Assembly (NCBI GenBank): GCA_964433755.1
Contig: CAYSSR010000009.1
Location: 1 to 64,000, forward strand
Direction: 5' to 3'
DNA length: 64,000 nucleotides
Origin: JAUVXJ01 sp964433755
GTDB lineage: Bacteria > Chloroflexota > Anaerolineae > UBA7937 > B3-Chlor
Below, one piece after another: positions 37,592 through 47,496 of this stretch. Under the pieces are notes generated by a model, which was given only the letters and a program-made list of their open reading frames with translations, made no database searches and was not told where the DNA came from. Made by a program: the position numbers and the translations under genes. Position 1 is the stretch's first letter; each line of letters begins with the position of its first letter.

Positions 37592-38236
37592 CTAGAGTGG
37601 GTGCCCGATACTTCGCTCCAGAGTCTCCCGCAATCCTAGAAGATCTACCGTCAGCGCCCCCTTGCGCAGCGCCGACATCATTGCAGATTCTTTGGCGTCC
37701 CGGTCTATAGCCCGTGCGATGGTTTCTTCTGCCTCATCTGTCGGCACCACCACAACGGCGTCGTAGTCGCCTACGACGTAGTCGCCTGGGTGTACCACGA
37801 CACCGCCACAGACCACGGGCACCTGAAGCTGCCCGAGATGGACCTTTGTAGTGCCTTTGATCGAAATGCCCTGACTGAATATGGGGAAGCCGAGCTCTCG
37901 GCAGGCTACGGCGTCCCGCACGCCTCCATCGGTTACGTGTCCCGCGAGGCCTCGTTCCAGCGCAGCAATCGTGGCTATCTCACCCCACCCGCCGCACGTG
38001 TTGTCATCCTCGTGGCTCACCACAAGAACGGAGCCCGCAGGAGCTACGGCGAGTGCCCAGTGAACGGCCAGGTTGTCGCCAGGCCGAGCTTGGACTGTGA
38101 ACGCCGGGCCACAGACGGCCATCGATGACCAGAGAGGTCGAATTGACGAAGACATCGCGTTACGCTTGCCCATCGCCTCGTGCAAGGTTGGCGTCGAGAT
38201 CTCCCGCAACGCAGACAGGATTCCTTCAGGGTTCAT
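37592..38236 (-). CDS. RraA-like protein (hydroxy-methyl-oxoglutarate aldolase / demethylmenaquinone methyltransferase-like family)
   Basis: 214 residues. The RraA-like fold includes 4-hydroxy-4-methyl-2-oxoglutarate and oxaloacetate-type aldolases and the RNase E regulator RraA. Motifs: GPAFTVQARPGDN, WGEIATIAALERGLAGHVTDGGVRD (two parts; the Arg-Asp pair binds substrate and Mg), and GDYVVGDYDAVVVVPTD. In catabolic clusters these proteins usually act as oxo-acid aldolases or lyases. The ATG at 38236 follows GGAGGAAGG and was preferred over an upstream start at 38278. It lies between the aminotransferase and the MttB-family gene, in line with late steps after transamination. Confidence 0.88.
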   Translation of the reverse strand: MNPEGILSALREISTPTLHEAMGKRNAMSSSIRPLWSSMAVCGPAFTVQARPGDNLAVHWALAVAPAGSVLVVSHEDDNTCGGWGEIATIAALERGLAGHVTDGGVRDAVACRELGFPIFSQGISIKGTTKVHLGQLQVPVVCGGVVVHPGDYVVGDYDAVVVVPTDEAEETIARAIDRDAKESAMMSALRKGALTVDLLGLRETLERSIGHPL

Positions 38237-38612
38237 GGCACCTTCCTCCGTTGACTTGCCGTCTTCCTTCAACCTCACATCCTCCTTGGTGAAGCTATCC
38301 TCAGTGGATCGACGGTGTGTATGTCTCCTTGGTCGAACGGGGTCTCTAACACAACAATCATGCGAGTCAGGCCGGGGCCGGCGTGTGAGACAGGATTGGC
38401 TTGGTTAGCCACTGATCACCCCGCACGAAGGCCACCTCCAGTCATGGCATAAGGCCTTCATCTTCTCTGAGCACTACCTACCTCTGACGGCCCACAGGGT
38501 AAGCTACTCCCTGGGGATGTGACCAAGGTCACCAAACGAGCATGACGGTCTCACAGAGGCCTAGTAGACAAGTCAACCCTCGGAACGGTTGCTCCCCGCA
38601 GGGGCACAGCGC
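38237..38612. other. Intergenic stretch, no gene seen
   Basis: About 375 bases between the aminotransferase stop and the RraA-like start. No coding remnant or clear hairpin was recognised; a promoter for the RraA/MttB pair may lie here but none was convincing. Confidence 0.35.
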
Positions 38613-39554
38613 TCACCGCCCGGCGCTAATCAGCGTCAGATTCTCCGGCGCGGTCACACAGGCCTTGTATGCCGCAACGATCTTGGCCGTAATGGGGCCA
38701 GCCGTCCCTCCACTAATGATACGGCCATCTACCTCAGCAACCGGGGCGATCTCCGCCGCGGTCCCGGTCAAGAACACTTCATCCGCCATGAACAGCTCAC
38801 CCAGGGTCATCTGGCGTTCACACACAGGATAGCCCATACCCCTAGCTAGCTCGATTACTGTTGCCCGAGTAATGCCCGGCAACGCGGCAGTCAGCGAGGG
38901 CGTGGAGATCACTTCGTTCTTGATCGCAAAGATGTTTTCCCCGGTCCCCTCGGCGATACACCCATTGACATCAAGCATGATGGCATCACCATACCCAGCG
39001 CTAATCGCCTGGAACTTCGCTAGGATGTTGTCCAAGTAGTTCAGTGATTTGATTCTCGCATCCACGGAGTTGGGAGCCTTGCGTCTTATCGACGAGCTGA
39101 GCACTCGAACTGGCTCGGCGCCTAGCAGAGGCGGAAACGGATAGGTCATGACGATCACGGAAGCCCTCACACAGTTGCGCGGATTGAGTCCCAACCGACC
39201 GATGCCTCGGGTCACAATCACTCTGATGTGCGCATCCGACAAGTCGTTGCGCCTCAACGCCTCAAGGACCACGTCTTGAATCTCCTGCGCACTGAGGGGC
39301 ACATCAATGCCGATAGCTCGGGCTGAATCAAACAGGCGCCGAACATGCTCGCCCAGCTTGAATACCCCTCCGCCGTACGCACGGATGCCTTCGAAGACGC
39401 CATCACCGTACACCAGGCCATGATCCCAGACTGATACCTTGGCCTCCTTGCCCTTCACAAACTCCCCATTGACAAACACGTAGAGTTCGTAGAGGTCTCC
39501 GACCATGTCCTTGATGCCAAGCCGAAATGGTTCCGCCAAGTATGACTTATTCAT
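38613..39554 (-). CDS. ilvE: Class IV aminotransferase (branched-chain / D-amino acid type)
   Basis: 313 residues. The PLP lysine is in ARIKSLNYLDN (Lys169). Other marks: SVWDHGLVYGDGVFEGIRAY, the 4-amino-4-deoxychorismate lyase/BCAT motif ECIAEGT-like NGCIAEGTGENIF, and LTGTAAEIAPVAEVDGR for phosphate and carboxylate binding. Class IV enzymes include IlvE, D-alanine aminotransferase and omega-type relatives. IlvE is the nearest match, but this copy lies inside a catabolic cluster away from ilv biosynthesis, so it may transaminate the amino acid released by the hydantoinase. GGAGGGG precedes the ATG. Confidence 0.9.
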   Translation of the reverse strand: MNKSYLAEPFRLGIKDMVGDLYELYVFVNGEFVKGKEAKVSVWDHGLVYGDGVFEGIRAYGGGVFKLGEHVRRLFDSARAIGIDVPLSAQEIQDVVLEALRRNDLSDAHIRVIVTRGIGRLGLNPRNCVRASVIVMTYPFPPLLGAEPVRVLSSSIRRKAPNSVDARIKSLNYLDNILAKFQAISAGYGDAIMLDVNGCIAEGTGENIFAIKNEVISTPSLTAALPGITRATVIELARGMGYPVCERQMTLGELFMADEVFLTGTAAEIAPVAEVDGRIISGGTAGPITAKIVAAYKACVTAPENLTLISAGR

Positions 39555-39622
39555 CGCAGCAAACCCCTCCTCGCAACCCAGCCATTCTGTCTCATCCTTT
39601 CATGCCGTCAATATGGACGGGG

Positions 39623-41293
39623 TCAAGAGCCAAGACCATAGATTGCGTCTGCCCGCTCCTGGGATATCAGCTCTTCTTGGACATCCCGCGCCACCAGACT
39701 ATGATCCCGCTCACGAGGATCGCCCCATCCACCTCCTCCAGGCGTCATGGTCGCTATGCATTCTCCGGCGCTAATCCTAGTGGTCAACTTCACCGGAAGT
39801 TCTTGCACCGAACCATCACGCTTGGTGAGAGTACAGCGAGCACCAGATGCCTCCAATCCGCCGTCTACCCCCCAGGGATGCAACCTGTGGCGGTCAGAAC
39901 TGAGAGTCAGGCTCGCATCTGCCAGGGCCGTCACCTCACGTACCATTCCGAACCCGCCCCGATACTTGCCAGCACCTTCTGACTCCGGGACGAGCCCATA
40001 CCGCTCTACACGCAGAGGATAGCTGGTTTCCATCACCTCCAGAGGTGCGTTCCTGGTGTTCGTCATGTGCGTGTGTACACCTGACATCCCATCCATATCG
40101 AACGAAGCACCCTGCCCTCCTCCATAGGTCTCCACGTAACTGAAGTATGAGCCGGTCCGAGGGTTTGGTCCCCCAATGATGACCAGGTTCTCCGTGCCCG
40201 AGGATGCTGCTTGTACTCGCTCTGGCACAGCCTTCAAGAACGCGCCCAGTAGCACATCCACGATTCGCTGTGTAGTGACTATGTTGGAGTGCACCACCGA
40301 TGCCGGATAGTTGGCGCTGACCAGTGACCCGTCGGGCGCCAAGACCTCGATAGGCCGATAGACCCCGGCGTTGGGAGGCAACCCTGGATCGATCAGACAC
40401 TTGGCAACGTAGTAGACACAAGCCTGAACGGTCGGCCGCCTGCAGTTCAACGGTCCTTCTACCTGAGGGCTCGTGCCCGCAAAATCGGCCACCAGTTCGT
40501 CGTCTCCGATCTCCACGGCGACACGAATGGGGATCAACGTCTCATCATCCCATTCCAGGTAGTCTTCGAACCCGTAGCGTCCCTTAGGCATCTCAGCGAT
40601 ACCGGCGCGCATACGTCGCTCACTGTAATCCATGAGCGCTGCCATATAGAGCGCAACGGACTCGGCGCCATACTTGTCCAGAAGCGCGATCAGTCTCTGA
40701 CTGCCCACGTTGTTTGCAGCCACCTGAGCCATCAGATCACCGCGACCCACTATTGGCAGCCGGACGTTGGCCAACATGAACGCCAACAGCTCCTTGTCCA
40801 CCTCGTGACGCTTGACGATCTTCACCGGTGGGATCTGTATGCCCTCCTGAAAGATCTCCGTGGTGCCGAAAGCCATTGAACCGGGCGCATAGCCTCCGAC
40901 GTCTACGTGGTGAGCCATACTAGCCACCAGGGCAACAACCTCCCCATTAGCAAAGACAGGTGACACGACGGAGATGTCATTCAAGTGACCTGGCCCAGCC
41001 GGATAAGGTTGGTTCATCACTATGTGGTCACCAGGCTCCATCTCGGAAACAGGTACGCGCTCAAGTACACTGTCAACGACTGCCGGCATGACGCCAAGAT
41101 GCAGGGGCGTCCCTACCTCGGACTGCGCCGCTACTTCGCCCGCAGGCGTGTAGACGGCGCAAGAACAGTCACGGCGGTCCTTGATGTTGGTCGAGTAGGC
41201 GGTCCTCACCAAGGCAGCGACCATCTCGTCGGTCACGGAATAGAGAGCGTTTCGCATCACTTCCAGTCTAATGGGATCGATATCCTGAACCAC
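39623..41293 (-). CDS. hyuB: Hydantoinase B / oxoprolinase family protein (HyuB)
   Basis: About 556 residues, the B component of ATP-dependent hydantoinases, 5-oxoprolinase, acetophenone carboxylase and caprolactamase. Motifs: DPIRLEVMRNALYSVTDEM, RTAYSTNIKDRRDCSCAVY, NQPYPAGPGHLNDISVV and MAHHVDVGGYAPGSMAF; the His/Asp cluster in these is typical metal-site sequence. The GTG at 41293 has AAAGGAG five bases upstream and leaves 19 bases after the HyuA stop; a longer start at 41347 would overlap HyuA. It forms a complex with HyuA. N-methylhydantoinase is an attractive guess given the methyltransferase genes, but other cyclic amides are possible. Confidence 0.92.
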   Translation of the reverse strand: MVQDIDPIRLEVMRNALYSVTDEMVAALVRTAYSTNIKDRRDCSCAVYTPAGEVAAQSEVGTPLHLGVMPAVVDSVLERVPVSEMEPGDHIVMNQPYPAGPGHLNDISVVSPVFANGEVVALVASMAHHVDVGGYAPGSMAFGTTEIFQEGIQIPPVKIVKRHEVDKELLAFMLANVRLPIVGRGDLMAQVAANNVGSQRLIALLDKYGAESVALYMAALMDYSERRMRAGIAEMPKGRYGFEDYLEWDDETLIPIRVAVEIGDDELVADFAGTSPQVEGPLNCRRPTVQACVYYVAKCLIDPGLPPNAGVYRPIEVLAPDGSLVSANYPASVVHSNIVTTQRIVDVLLGAFLKAVPERVQAASSGTENLVIIGGPNPRTGSYFSYVETYGGGQGASFDMDGMSGVHTHMTNTRNAPLEVMETSYPLRVERYGLVPESEGAGKYRGGFGMVREVTALADASLTLSSDRHRLHPWGVDGGLEASGARCTLTKRDGSVQELPVKLTTRISAGECIATMTPGGGGWGDPRERDHSLVARDVQEELISQERADAIYGLGS

Positions 41294-41312
41294 TGGGTCT
41301 CCTTTGCTTCTG

Positions 41313-43361
41313 TCAGCAGACGCTGATGATGATGTTTCCATAGCCATCCACTTCCGCCTGTTGATCAGGGAGAATCACTACGGTGGAGTCCAACTGCTCA
41401 ACAATCGTCGGTCCGGATAGCCGATCGCCCACCTGGAGCTTGCCCCGTTCGTAGACAGGCGTTTCGAGATAGCCGCCTTCAAACCAGACTGGGCGTGATC
41501 CCTTTTGAGCGCCACTTGGATCAATACCGACCGGCTCCTGTCGCTCCAGTTTCGGTTTGGGTAGCTGACCAGTCCCTATCAGGTGCAGACTGGCAAGCTC
41601 GATGGGCTGATCCAGCATGGAGTAGCCGTACACCTTCTCGTGCAAGGCATGGAAGCTCACCTGTACCCGCTCTAACGCTGTAACATCCAGCGCACCATGT
41701 GGCACGGGGAGGTCCAGCGAGTATCCCTGGCCGACATAACGCATCTCAGCAGAGCGGGTGAGCAGGATACTCTGCGGGGGGACATGTTCGGACAGCAGCT
41801 GGTCGGTGGCCTGACCCTCCATGTCAGCAAAGCGAGCGTTCAACTCATCGAAGTCGAGCTCAGCACAACGTGCCAAGTACGTCTGGAAGTAGTCGTGCCG
41901 GAAGTCAGCGACCAACAGACCAAATGCCGATGTCACACCAGGGACACTAGGCACGACCACCCTCTGTGCACCTAGCTCCCTCGCCAGATCAGCGGCATGC
42001 ACTGGTCCCGCACCACCGAAGGCAAGCATGGAGAACTCACGCGGGTCATAGCCGCGTTCGACCGAGATGACACGTATGCCCCTCAGCATGTTCGCGTTGA
42101 CCACCTCAACCACGCCTTCCGCCGCTCGTTCAAGGGACAGGCCAAGCGGCCTGGCGATTCTATCCTCGATCGCACGGCGCGCAGCCTCCACATCCAGGGA
42201 TATCTCACCTCCCAGAAAGTAGTCAGGATTCAGCCGACCAAGAACAAGGTTAGCATCCGTGACCGTTGGTTCTTTGCCCCCGCGCCCATAGCAGACTGGG
42301 CCCGGTTCTGCTCCTGCACTATGTGGGCCAACTCGCAATGCTCCGCCGCGGTCTATCCAAGCGATGCTCCCCCCGCCAGCACCCAGGGTGTTGATGTCCA
42401 GCATGGGGATCTTGATGTCGAAGCCACCAATTCTGCTCTCCCGTGCGAGACGGCATTCGCCCGCATACGCCAACGCGACGTCGAAGCTGGTGCCTCCCAT
42501 GTCCGTCGTGATCACATTCTCGTACCCCGCATCTGCGCCAAGAGCCACGCCGGCCAGCACCCCAGCCGCCAGGCCAGAGAGAAGCGTATAGACGCTCTGC
42601 TGGCGAGCGGTTTCGGCCGTCATGATGCCACCGTTCGACTGCATGATATGCAGCCTGGAACGGATGCCTCTGTCCTCAAGGGCATCTGCCAGATAGGAGA
42701 GATAGCGGTCTACAATAGGCATCACGTAGCTATTGATGACCGTGGTGCTCATTCTCTCATACTCTTTGATCTCCGGGAGAACCTCGCACGAGAGGGAGAC
42801 ACTGGCCTCTGGATACTCCTCTTTGATGATCTCCCGAGCTTGTAGCTCATGAGCCGGGTTTGCATAGGAGTGGAGAAAGCAGACTGCCAAGGAGGCAACC
42901 CCTTGTTCCCTGAGCTCACGCACTGTGCGGCGCAACCCATCAACATCCAGGGGTCTGAACACCTCGCCGGTGTAGAGCATACGCTCTGAGATCTCATACC
43001 GGCGCTGCCTGGGTACGAAGGGCTCTGGCCGCTGTTCCCGGAAGTCATAGAGCTTTGGTCTATCCTGTCGACCGATGGCCAGAACGTCGCGGAACCCTTC
43101 GGTGACCAGTAATCCAACCAACGCGCCCTTCCTCTCCAGCATCGCATTGGTGGCAACGGTCGTACCATGGATTAGGAAGGTGATGTCTTCCGGCAGAAGC
43201 TCGTGCTCGCCCATTATCCGCTCAATCCCCTGGAGGACTGCTGTCGCCGGATTCGAAGGAGTGCTAGCTACTTTCGCCACGCGCAAGCCCTCGCTCTCCC
43301 CGGAGAATGCTACAACGTCGGTGAACGTACCACCAACGTCAACACCTATGATGTGCTCCAT
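41313..43361 (-). CDS. hyuA: Hydantoinase A / oxoprolinase family protein (HyuA)
   Basis: 682 residues, the ATP-binding A component. N-terminus EHIIGVDVGGTFTDVVAF is the ASKHA-fold phosphate motif; a second glycine-rich stretch TTDMGGTSFDVALA lies near residue 290, and GAGGGSIAWID and FGGAGPVHAADLAREL follow. The subunit phosphorylates the amide of its substrate, which HyuB then hydrolyses. Known pairs open 5-oxoproline, hydantoins, N-methylhydantoin and caprolactam. It follows the corrinoid protein gene by about 110 bases and precedes HyuB by 19. Confidence 0.94.
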   Translation of the reverse strand: MEHIIGVDVGGTFTDVVAFSGESEGLRVAKVASTPSNPATAVLQGIERIMGEHELLPEDITFLIHGTTVATNAMLERKGALVGLLVTEGFRDVLAIGRQDRPKLYDFREQRPEPFVPRQRRYEISERMLYTGEVFRPLDVDGLRRTVRELREQGVASLAVCFLHSYANPAHELQAREIIKEEYPEASVSLSCEVLPEIKEYERMSTTVINSYVMPIVDRYLSYLADALEDRGIRSRLHIMQSNGGIMTAETARQQSVYTLLSGLAAGVLAGVALGADAGYENVITTDMGGTSFDVALAYAGECRLARESRIGGFDIKIPMLDINTLGAGGGSIAWIDRGGALRVGPHSAGAEPGPVCYGRGGKEPTVTDANLVLGRLNPDYFLGGEISLDVEAARRAIEDRIARPLGLSLERAAEGVVEVVNANMLRGIRVISVERGYDPREFSMLAFGGAGPVHAADLARELGAQRVVVPSVPGVTSAFGLLVADFRHDYFQTYLARCAELDFDELNARFADMEGQATDQLLSEHVPPQSILLTRSAEMRYVGQGYSLDLPVPHGALDVTALERVQVSFHALHEKVYGYSMLDQPIELASLHLIGTGQLPKPKLERQEPVGIDPSGAQKGSRPVWFEGGYLETPVYERGKLQVGDRLSGPTIVEQLDSTVVILPDQQAEVDGYGNIIISVC

Positions 43362-43472
43362 GTGCCGAAAACCCTCTCCTCAAGCATAATGCGGCCCGAC
43401 ACCTGTCACGTGACACGTCTTCCCCCGTTGCCGGGCCAGTCACACGGCGCGACACACTCGTTTGTATCGACT

Positions 43473-44135
43473 TCACCCACCTGGTCCGCGATCAGTAACG
43501 AGGTCTCGCATCTTCTTGACCCCATTGGCCGCATCCGTTCCATAGGCATCGGCGCCAATATCGCTAGCCCATTCCTCAGTAACGGGTGCGCCACCGATGA
43601 TGACTCTCACCTGCTCACGCAGCCCCGCTTCTTTGAGGGCATCAATGACCCTACGCTGACCCTCCATCGTAGTAGTGAGCAACGCTGACAGACCCAAGAT
43701 GTCCGGCTTGAGTTCCCGAACTCTCTCCACGAAAGTCCCCGTTGGCACGTTGACACCGAGATTCACGACCTCAAACCCGGCAGCCCCCGCCAGACTTCCG
43801 ACGATCTTCTGCCCGATATCGTGCACATCTTCCTCTACGGTGCCCAACAGAAAGCGTCCCAGATACTTGCGCTCGCTTTGCTGCGCTTCCAGCGCTGGCC
43901 CGAGCACCTCCATCACCGCTTCGAAGACTTTGGCGCCGAAGATCAGTTCCGGCAGGAATAGCTCGCCAGAGCCGAACTTGTCACCCACTTCGCGAAGCCC
44001 CTCAGCCCCTGCCTCGACCAGTTCCAGGGGATCAACTCCCGCAGCCAGCGCATCCTTAGTTGCGTCTATCGCACCTGAACGGTTGGATTCAGCTATCTGG
44101 GCAGCCAGTCTGCCCGTCAAATCATCCCTACCCAT
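43473..44135 (-). CDS. Corrinoid (B12-binding) protein of a methyltransferase system
   Basis: 220 residues, the size of MtbC/MttC/MtgC proteins. An N-terminal helical cap (about 1-90) is followed by the Rossmann-like B12 domain with DVHDIG (His105 is the lower cobalt ligand), GVNVPTGTF, GLSALLTTTM and the phosphate loop GGAPVTEEW. It shuttles the methyl group from the MttB-family enzyme (36026) to the methyltetrahydrofolate methyltransferase (32051). No reductive activase (RamA-like) is in the window, so that partner must be elsewhere. Confidence 0.93.
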   Translation of the reverse strand: MGRDDLTGRLAAQIAESNRSGAIDATKDALAAGVDPLELVEAGAEGLREVGDKFGSGELFLPELIFGAKVFEAVMEVLGPALEAQQSERKYLGRFLLGTVEEDVHDIGQKIVGSLAGAAGFEVVNLGVNVPTGTFVERVRELKPDILGLSALLTTTMEGQRRVIDALKEAGLREQVRVIIGGAPVTEEWASDIGADAYGTDAANGVKKMRDLVTDRGPGG

Positions 44136-44265
44136 GCGTTTCGTCTCTCCTTCTCACTTGAGCTGTTAGCTATGGTTCTCCCATTCTCGCAGGCTCCTGG
44201 GAGACGTCTTGTGCAATTGCCTGTACATCAACGACGACGGCCAACGTGCCTCCGAAGAGATATCT

Positions 44266-45375
44266 TCACAGAGTGTACTCTACGAACTCATGCTCGCAGG
44301 GGTGACCGTAGGCCACCAGCATCCTCGAGCGATTGGGCTGCATGATCATCGAACTCAAAGTCATCGTGCCAGGGAACTTGTCATCGCCGTGGGCACAGAT
44401 TGAATCCGGCCTATTGGCATGATCGCGATGCACTGTCTTCAGGTACTCCAGAGTGATGGAGCCCGCTTGCTTGTCCATCACCAACTCTCCTAGCCGCTCG
44501 AGCCTCTTCTGCGAGTTCTCGATGCTGTCCCCCTGCGACATCTCAAAGGGAACAAGCTCTTCTGCAACGTAGGAGTTGGTGTGAACTACCTTGCCGTCCA
44601 CGCCTGCCATCACCACAGTGCGACGGGCTGTCGTCTCTACCGCAGCCACGTTGCCGTCCACGTCGCCCAGCGTATAGTTAAGCCCCGCCATCCGTCTCAC
44701 CCCGGATATGACCTTGACGGCGTCCTCGACTGACCGCTGCTGCAGCACCTTCCGGCAAACGACGCAGTAGGGAACGCCCAACCACGAATCAGAGGCAAAC
44801 AACCCATTTGCAGAAAGCCCCAGATAGGGGTTCATTCCCGGTCGCCCTATGCAACCAGCGAAGTTCCAGAACATCACAGGTGGCGCGTCCACCGGCCTGG
44901 CCTTGATCAGCGCTATCGATCGAAGCCAGCCTTCTCCCTCGTCGGCATTCCAGCCCACGTACGTATCGCCGTCGGCTGTAGCCGGGCTGCTCACCGCGTA
45001 GCTGGAGCAACCACCGCTGGGCTCCAGCCGTCCTTCGTGGGACCACATTCTCTCCAGGATATCCAAATGGCTGTTGAGAGCGAATATCTCTTCGAACCTT
45101 GATCCCGAGCCTTCCGCTATTCCACGCATCTCCGCCACCACTTCAGGGGCATACTCCTCCGTTAGAGGTATAGCCTCGGCAGCGAAATCCACAACTTGTT
45201 CGAACGATGGACCTCTTTCCCCGGCAGGGACAATACCGTAGACATCTGCAATAATGAGCCGACGGAACATCTCCAAAGACAGCGCAACTAGGTCTTTGAG
45301 TTCTTCACCGTGCTGGTGTCCCATGTCGAAGGGCTGCCCCTCCACTTCGACCATGGGGAATTCTTTCGTCTTCAT
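44266..45375 (-). CDS. C45-type peptidase/acyltransferase (Ntn hydrolase)
   Basis: 369 residues of the acyl-CoA:6-aminopenicillanate acyltransferase (peptidase C45) family. Self-cleavage should occur before Cys123 in SGGCSSYAV, which then becomes the N-terminal nucleophile. Other marks are NSHLDILERM, GWNADEGEG and MFWNFAGCIGRPGMN. No signal peptide. Such enzymes cleave or form amide bonds of N-acyl amino acids and isopeptides. In this cluster it could remove an acyl or glutamyl cap from the imported compound before ring opening. It precedes the corrinoid protein gene by 130 bases. Confidence 0.88.
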   Translation of the reverse strand: MKTKEFPMVEVEGQPFDMGHQHGEELKDLVALSLEMFRRLIIADVYGIVPAGERGPSFEQVVDFAAEAIPLTEEYAPEVVAEMRGIAEGSGSRFEEIFALNSHLDILERMWSHEGRLEPSGGCSSYAVSSPATADGDTYVGWNADEGEGWLRSIALIKARPVDAPPVMFWNFAGCIGRPGMNPYLGLSANGLFASDSWLGVPYCVVCRKVLQQRSVEDAVKVISGVRRMAGLNYTLGDVDGNVAAVETTARRTVVMAGVDGKVVHTNSYVAEELVPFEMSQGDSIENSQKRLERLGELVMDKQAGSITLEYLKTVHRDHANRPDSICAHGDDKFPGTMTLSSMIMQPNRSRMLVAYGHPCEHEFVEYTL

Positions 45376-45518
45376 CGCTTCCTTCCTCGCGAGTCACAGT
45401 CTGAGACTCACGTTGTAGGCAGACGACCTTGCCTACTCGCCAAGGCCCGATTTCAACAAGGAATGCCATGCGGCAGCTTACAGTCTGCCTCTTCTGCCCT
45501 GTTTCAGTCTCTTGGTTG

Positions 45519-46457
45519 TCAACGTACTCCCCGCAGTCTCGGGTCCAGTGCATCTCGCAGCGCATCGCCGATCAAGTTGATGCAGGTTACCGTGACGAAG
45601 ATGGCCACTCCAGGGGTCACAGCATACCACATCGCCTGGTTGACAAAGCTATAGCCAAGCTGCACAAGGTTGCCCCAGGAGGGACGCGGCGGCTGCACAC
45701 CCAGCCCCAGAAAGCTGAGAGCTGACTCGATCAAGATAGCCAAAGAGGCGGTTAGTGAGACCTGCACAAGCAGAGGTGCCATGCTGTTGAGCAACAGGTG
45801 GCGCGACAGGATCCGCCACGAACTTGCGCCGATGCAAGTCGCTGCGAGGACGTAGTCTTTTCCTCTCTCCACCAGAGCAGCCGCCCGGGCGATTCTGGCG
45901 ACCGTGGGGGCGCTCATCAATCCTAAGGCCAGCACCACATTCCGCTCTTCCGGTCCGAATACTGCCACGACCACCAACGCAAGGAGGAGAGGGGGGAAGG
46001 CGAGCAACGCATCCGAGAACCGCATGATAGCGTCGTCCACTATCTTCCCTACGTACCCAGCTATCAGGCCGAAGGGAACCCCCAGTACGAAAGCTAGGAT
46101 CGTGGCTGCGAATCCAATAGCCAGAGAAACCCGACCTCCGTGAAGCACGCGACTGAAGAGATCTCTGCCCAATTCGTCCGTTCCCAGAACATACGCACGG
46201 CTAGGGGGCTGTAGCATCGATTGGGGATGCATCTCGTACGGATCGTAGGGAGCAATCCACGGCGCCAGAATCGCACTAAGCACGATCACCGAGAATATGA
46301 CAAAAGCTGTCAACGCGAACTTGTTGGCGATTATCCTCTTGGCCAACTCACCCCATTGGCTTTTCCAGAAGCGCTCTTTGAACCCCTCCTCCTCATGCCC
46401 CTCGAACAGGTGCTCCAGTTTCACGCCCGTCTTAACATCAGGACCCATGTTCCTCAC
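45519..46457 (-). CDS. ABC transporter permease (DppC type)
   Basis: 312 residues with an extended, charged N-terminus (about 45 residues) before the first helix. Then YVLGTDELGRDLFSRVLHGGRVSL, read in two parts, identifies the DppC family, and the EAA loop lies near YVLAATCIGASSWRILSRH. About six transmembrane helices. It pairs with the DppB-type permease 88 bases upstream. The ATPases normally encoded next are missing from this cluster. Confidence 0.93.
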   Translation of the reverse strand: MRNMGPDVKTGVKLEHLFEGHEEEGFKERFWKSQWGELAKRIIANKFALTAFVIFSVIVLSAILAPWIAPYDPYEMHPQSMLQPPSRAYVLGTDELGRDLFSRVLHGGRVSLAIGFAATILAFVLGVPFGLIAGYVGKIVDDAIMRFSDALLAFPPLLLALVVVAVFGPEERNVVLALGLMSAPTVARIARAAALVERGKDYVLAATCIGASSWRILSRHLLLNSMAPLLVQVSLTASLAILIESALSFLGLGVQPPRPSWGNLVQLGYSFVNQAMWYAVTPGVAIFVTVTCINLIGDALRDALDPRLRGVR

Positions 46458-46545
46458 CTACAGATGACAGCCTCGGCAGCGACGTATGTGCACCGGTGAG
46501 CCTGGTAACCCAGCAGGAATCAACAAGCACCTCAGGCCAGCCCAT

Positions 46546-47496
46546 TCATTCATACCGAATGCGAGGATCCAAGAAAGCATAAAGAATATCCACGACGAGG
46601 TTCACAAACAGGAATACGACTGCTATCAGCAGGACCGAGCTCTGCAGCAGCGAGTAGTTGCGCCGGTTGATAGTGTCCACAATCAGCCAGCCCATCCCGG
46701 GCCAGCCGAATACCCACTCTATGACCACAACTCCTGCCAGAATCCCGGCAAGCTGCAAACCTACTACAGTGATGAAGGGAATCAGCGCATTCTTCAGGGC
46801 ATGACGTAAGATCACGACCCGCTCTTTGAGGCCCTTGGCTCTAGCTGTGGTTATGTAGTCCATACGCGTGATTTCCAGCAAGCTTGAACGCAAGAAACGC
46901 ATCATCGGCGCGGCGATCACTATCGCGAGCGTTGTGCCAGGCAACACCAGGTGTTTCAGGTTCTGAACGGGGTCCTCAGTGAAGGGTACGTAGCCAAGCG
47001 GGGGAAGCCACTTCAGGCGTACAGCAAACAGCAAAGCGAGCATGATCCCGAGCCAGAAGCCTGGCATGGCCATTCCCATGGTAACAAAGAGCGTCACCAG
47101 GCGATCTACGAGCGAATCGGGCCTTATGCCAGCTATTATTCCTCCGGGAATGGCGACGGCCAAGGCCATCAACATCGATGCAAAGGCCAGCTCGATGGTG
47201 GCCGGGAGCCTCTGGAGGATGATCTCGGTCACCGGCTGCTGGTTCCACATAGATACCCCCAGGTCCCCTCGGAGGGCTTTGCTGATCCACTGAAGGTACT
47301 GCACATACAAAGGCTGATCTAGACCCAGTTGGTGACGCAAGGCCTCCACAACCTCAGGTTGATTCTGGACCAGAGACCCCCCCATGATCAGCACCGGATC
47401 CCCAGGAATGAGGTGTATGGACATGAAGGCGATGACGGAGACGAGAAACAGGACGGGCACCATTTGTTGAAGACGACGCACTACATAACCGATCAA
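46546..47496 (-). CDS. ABC transporter permease (DppB type)
   Basis: 316 residues, six transmembrane helices. N-terminal MIGYVVRRLQQMVPVLFLVS, the loop IHLIPGDPV, the EAA loop (YITTARAKGLKERVVILRHA) and the C-terminal FLDPRIRYE are classical DppB/NikB features. It is the first membrane gene downstream of the Tat lipoprotein (about 600-base gap containing a strong hairpin). Confidence 0.94.
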   Translation of the reverse strand: MIGYVVRRLQQMVPVLFLVSVIAFMSIHLIPGDPVLIMGGSLVQNQPEVVEALRHQLGLDQPLYVQYLQWISKALRGDLGVSMWNQQPVTEIILQRLPATIELAFASMLMALAVAIPGGIIAGIRPDSLVDRLVTLFVTMGMAMPGFWLGIMLALLFAVRLKWLPPLGYVPFTEDPVQNLKHLVLPGTTLAIVIAAPMMRFLRSSLLEITRMDYITTARAKGLKERVVILRHALKNALIPFITVVGLQLAGILAGVVVIEWVFGWPGMGWLIVDTINRRNYSLLQSSVLLIAVVFLFVNLVVDILYAFLDPRIRYE

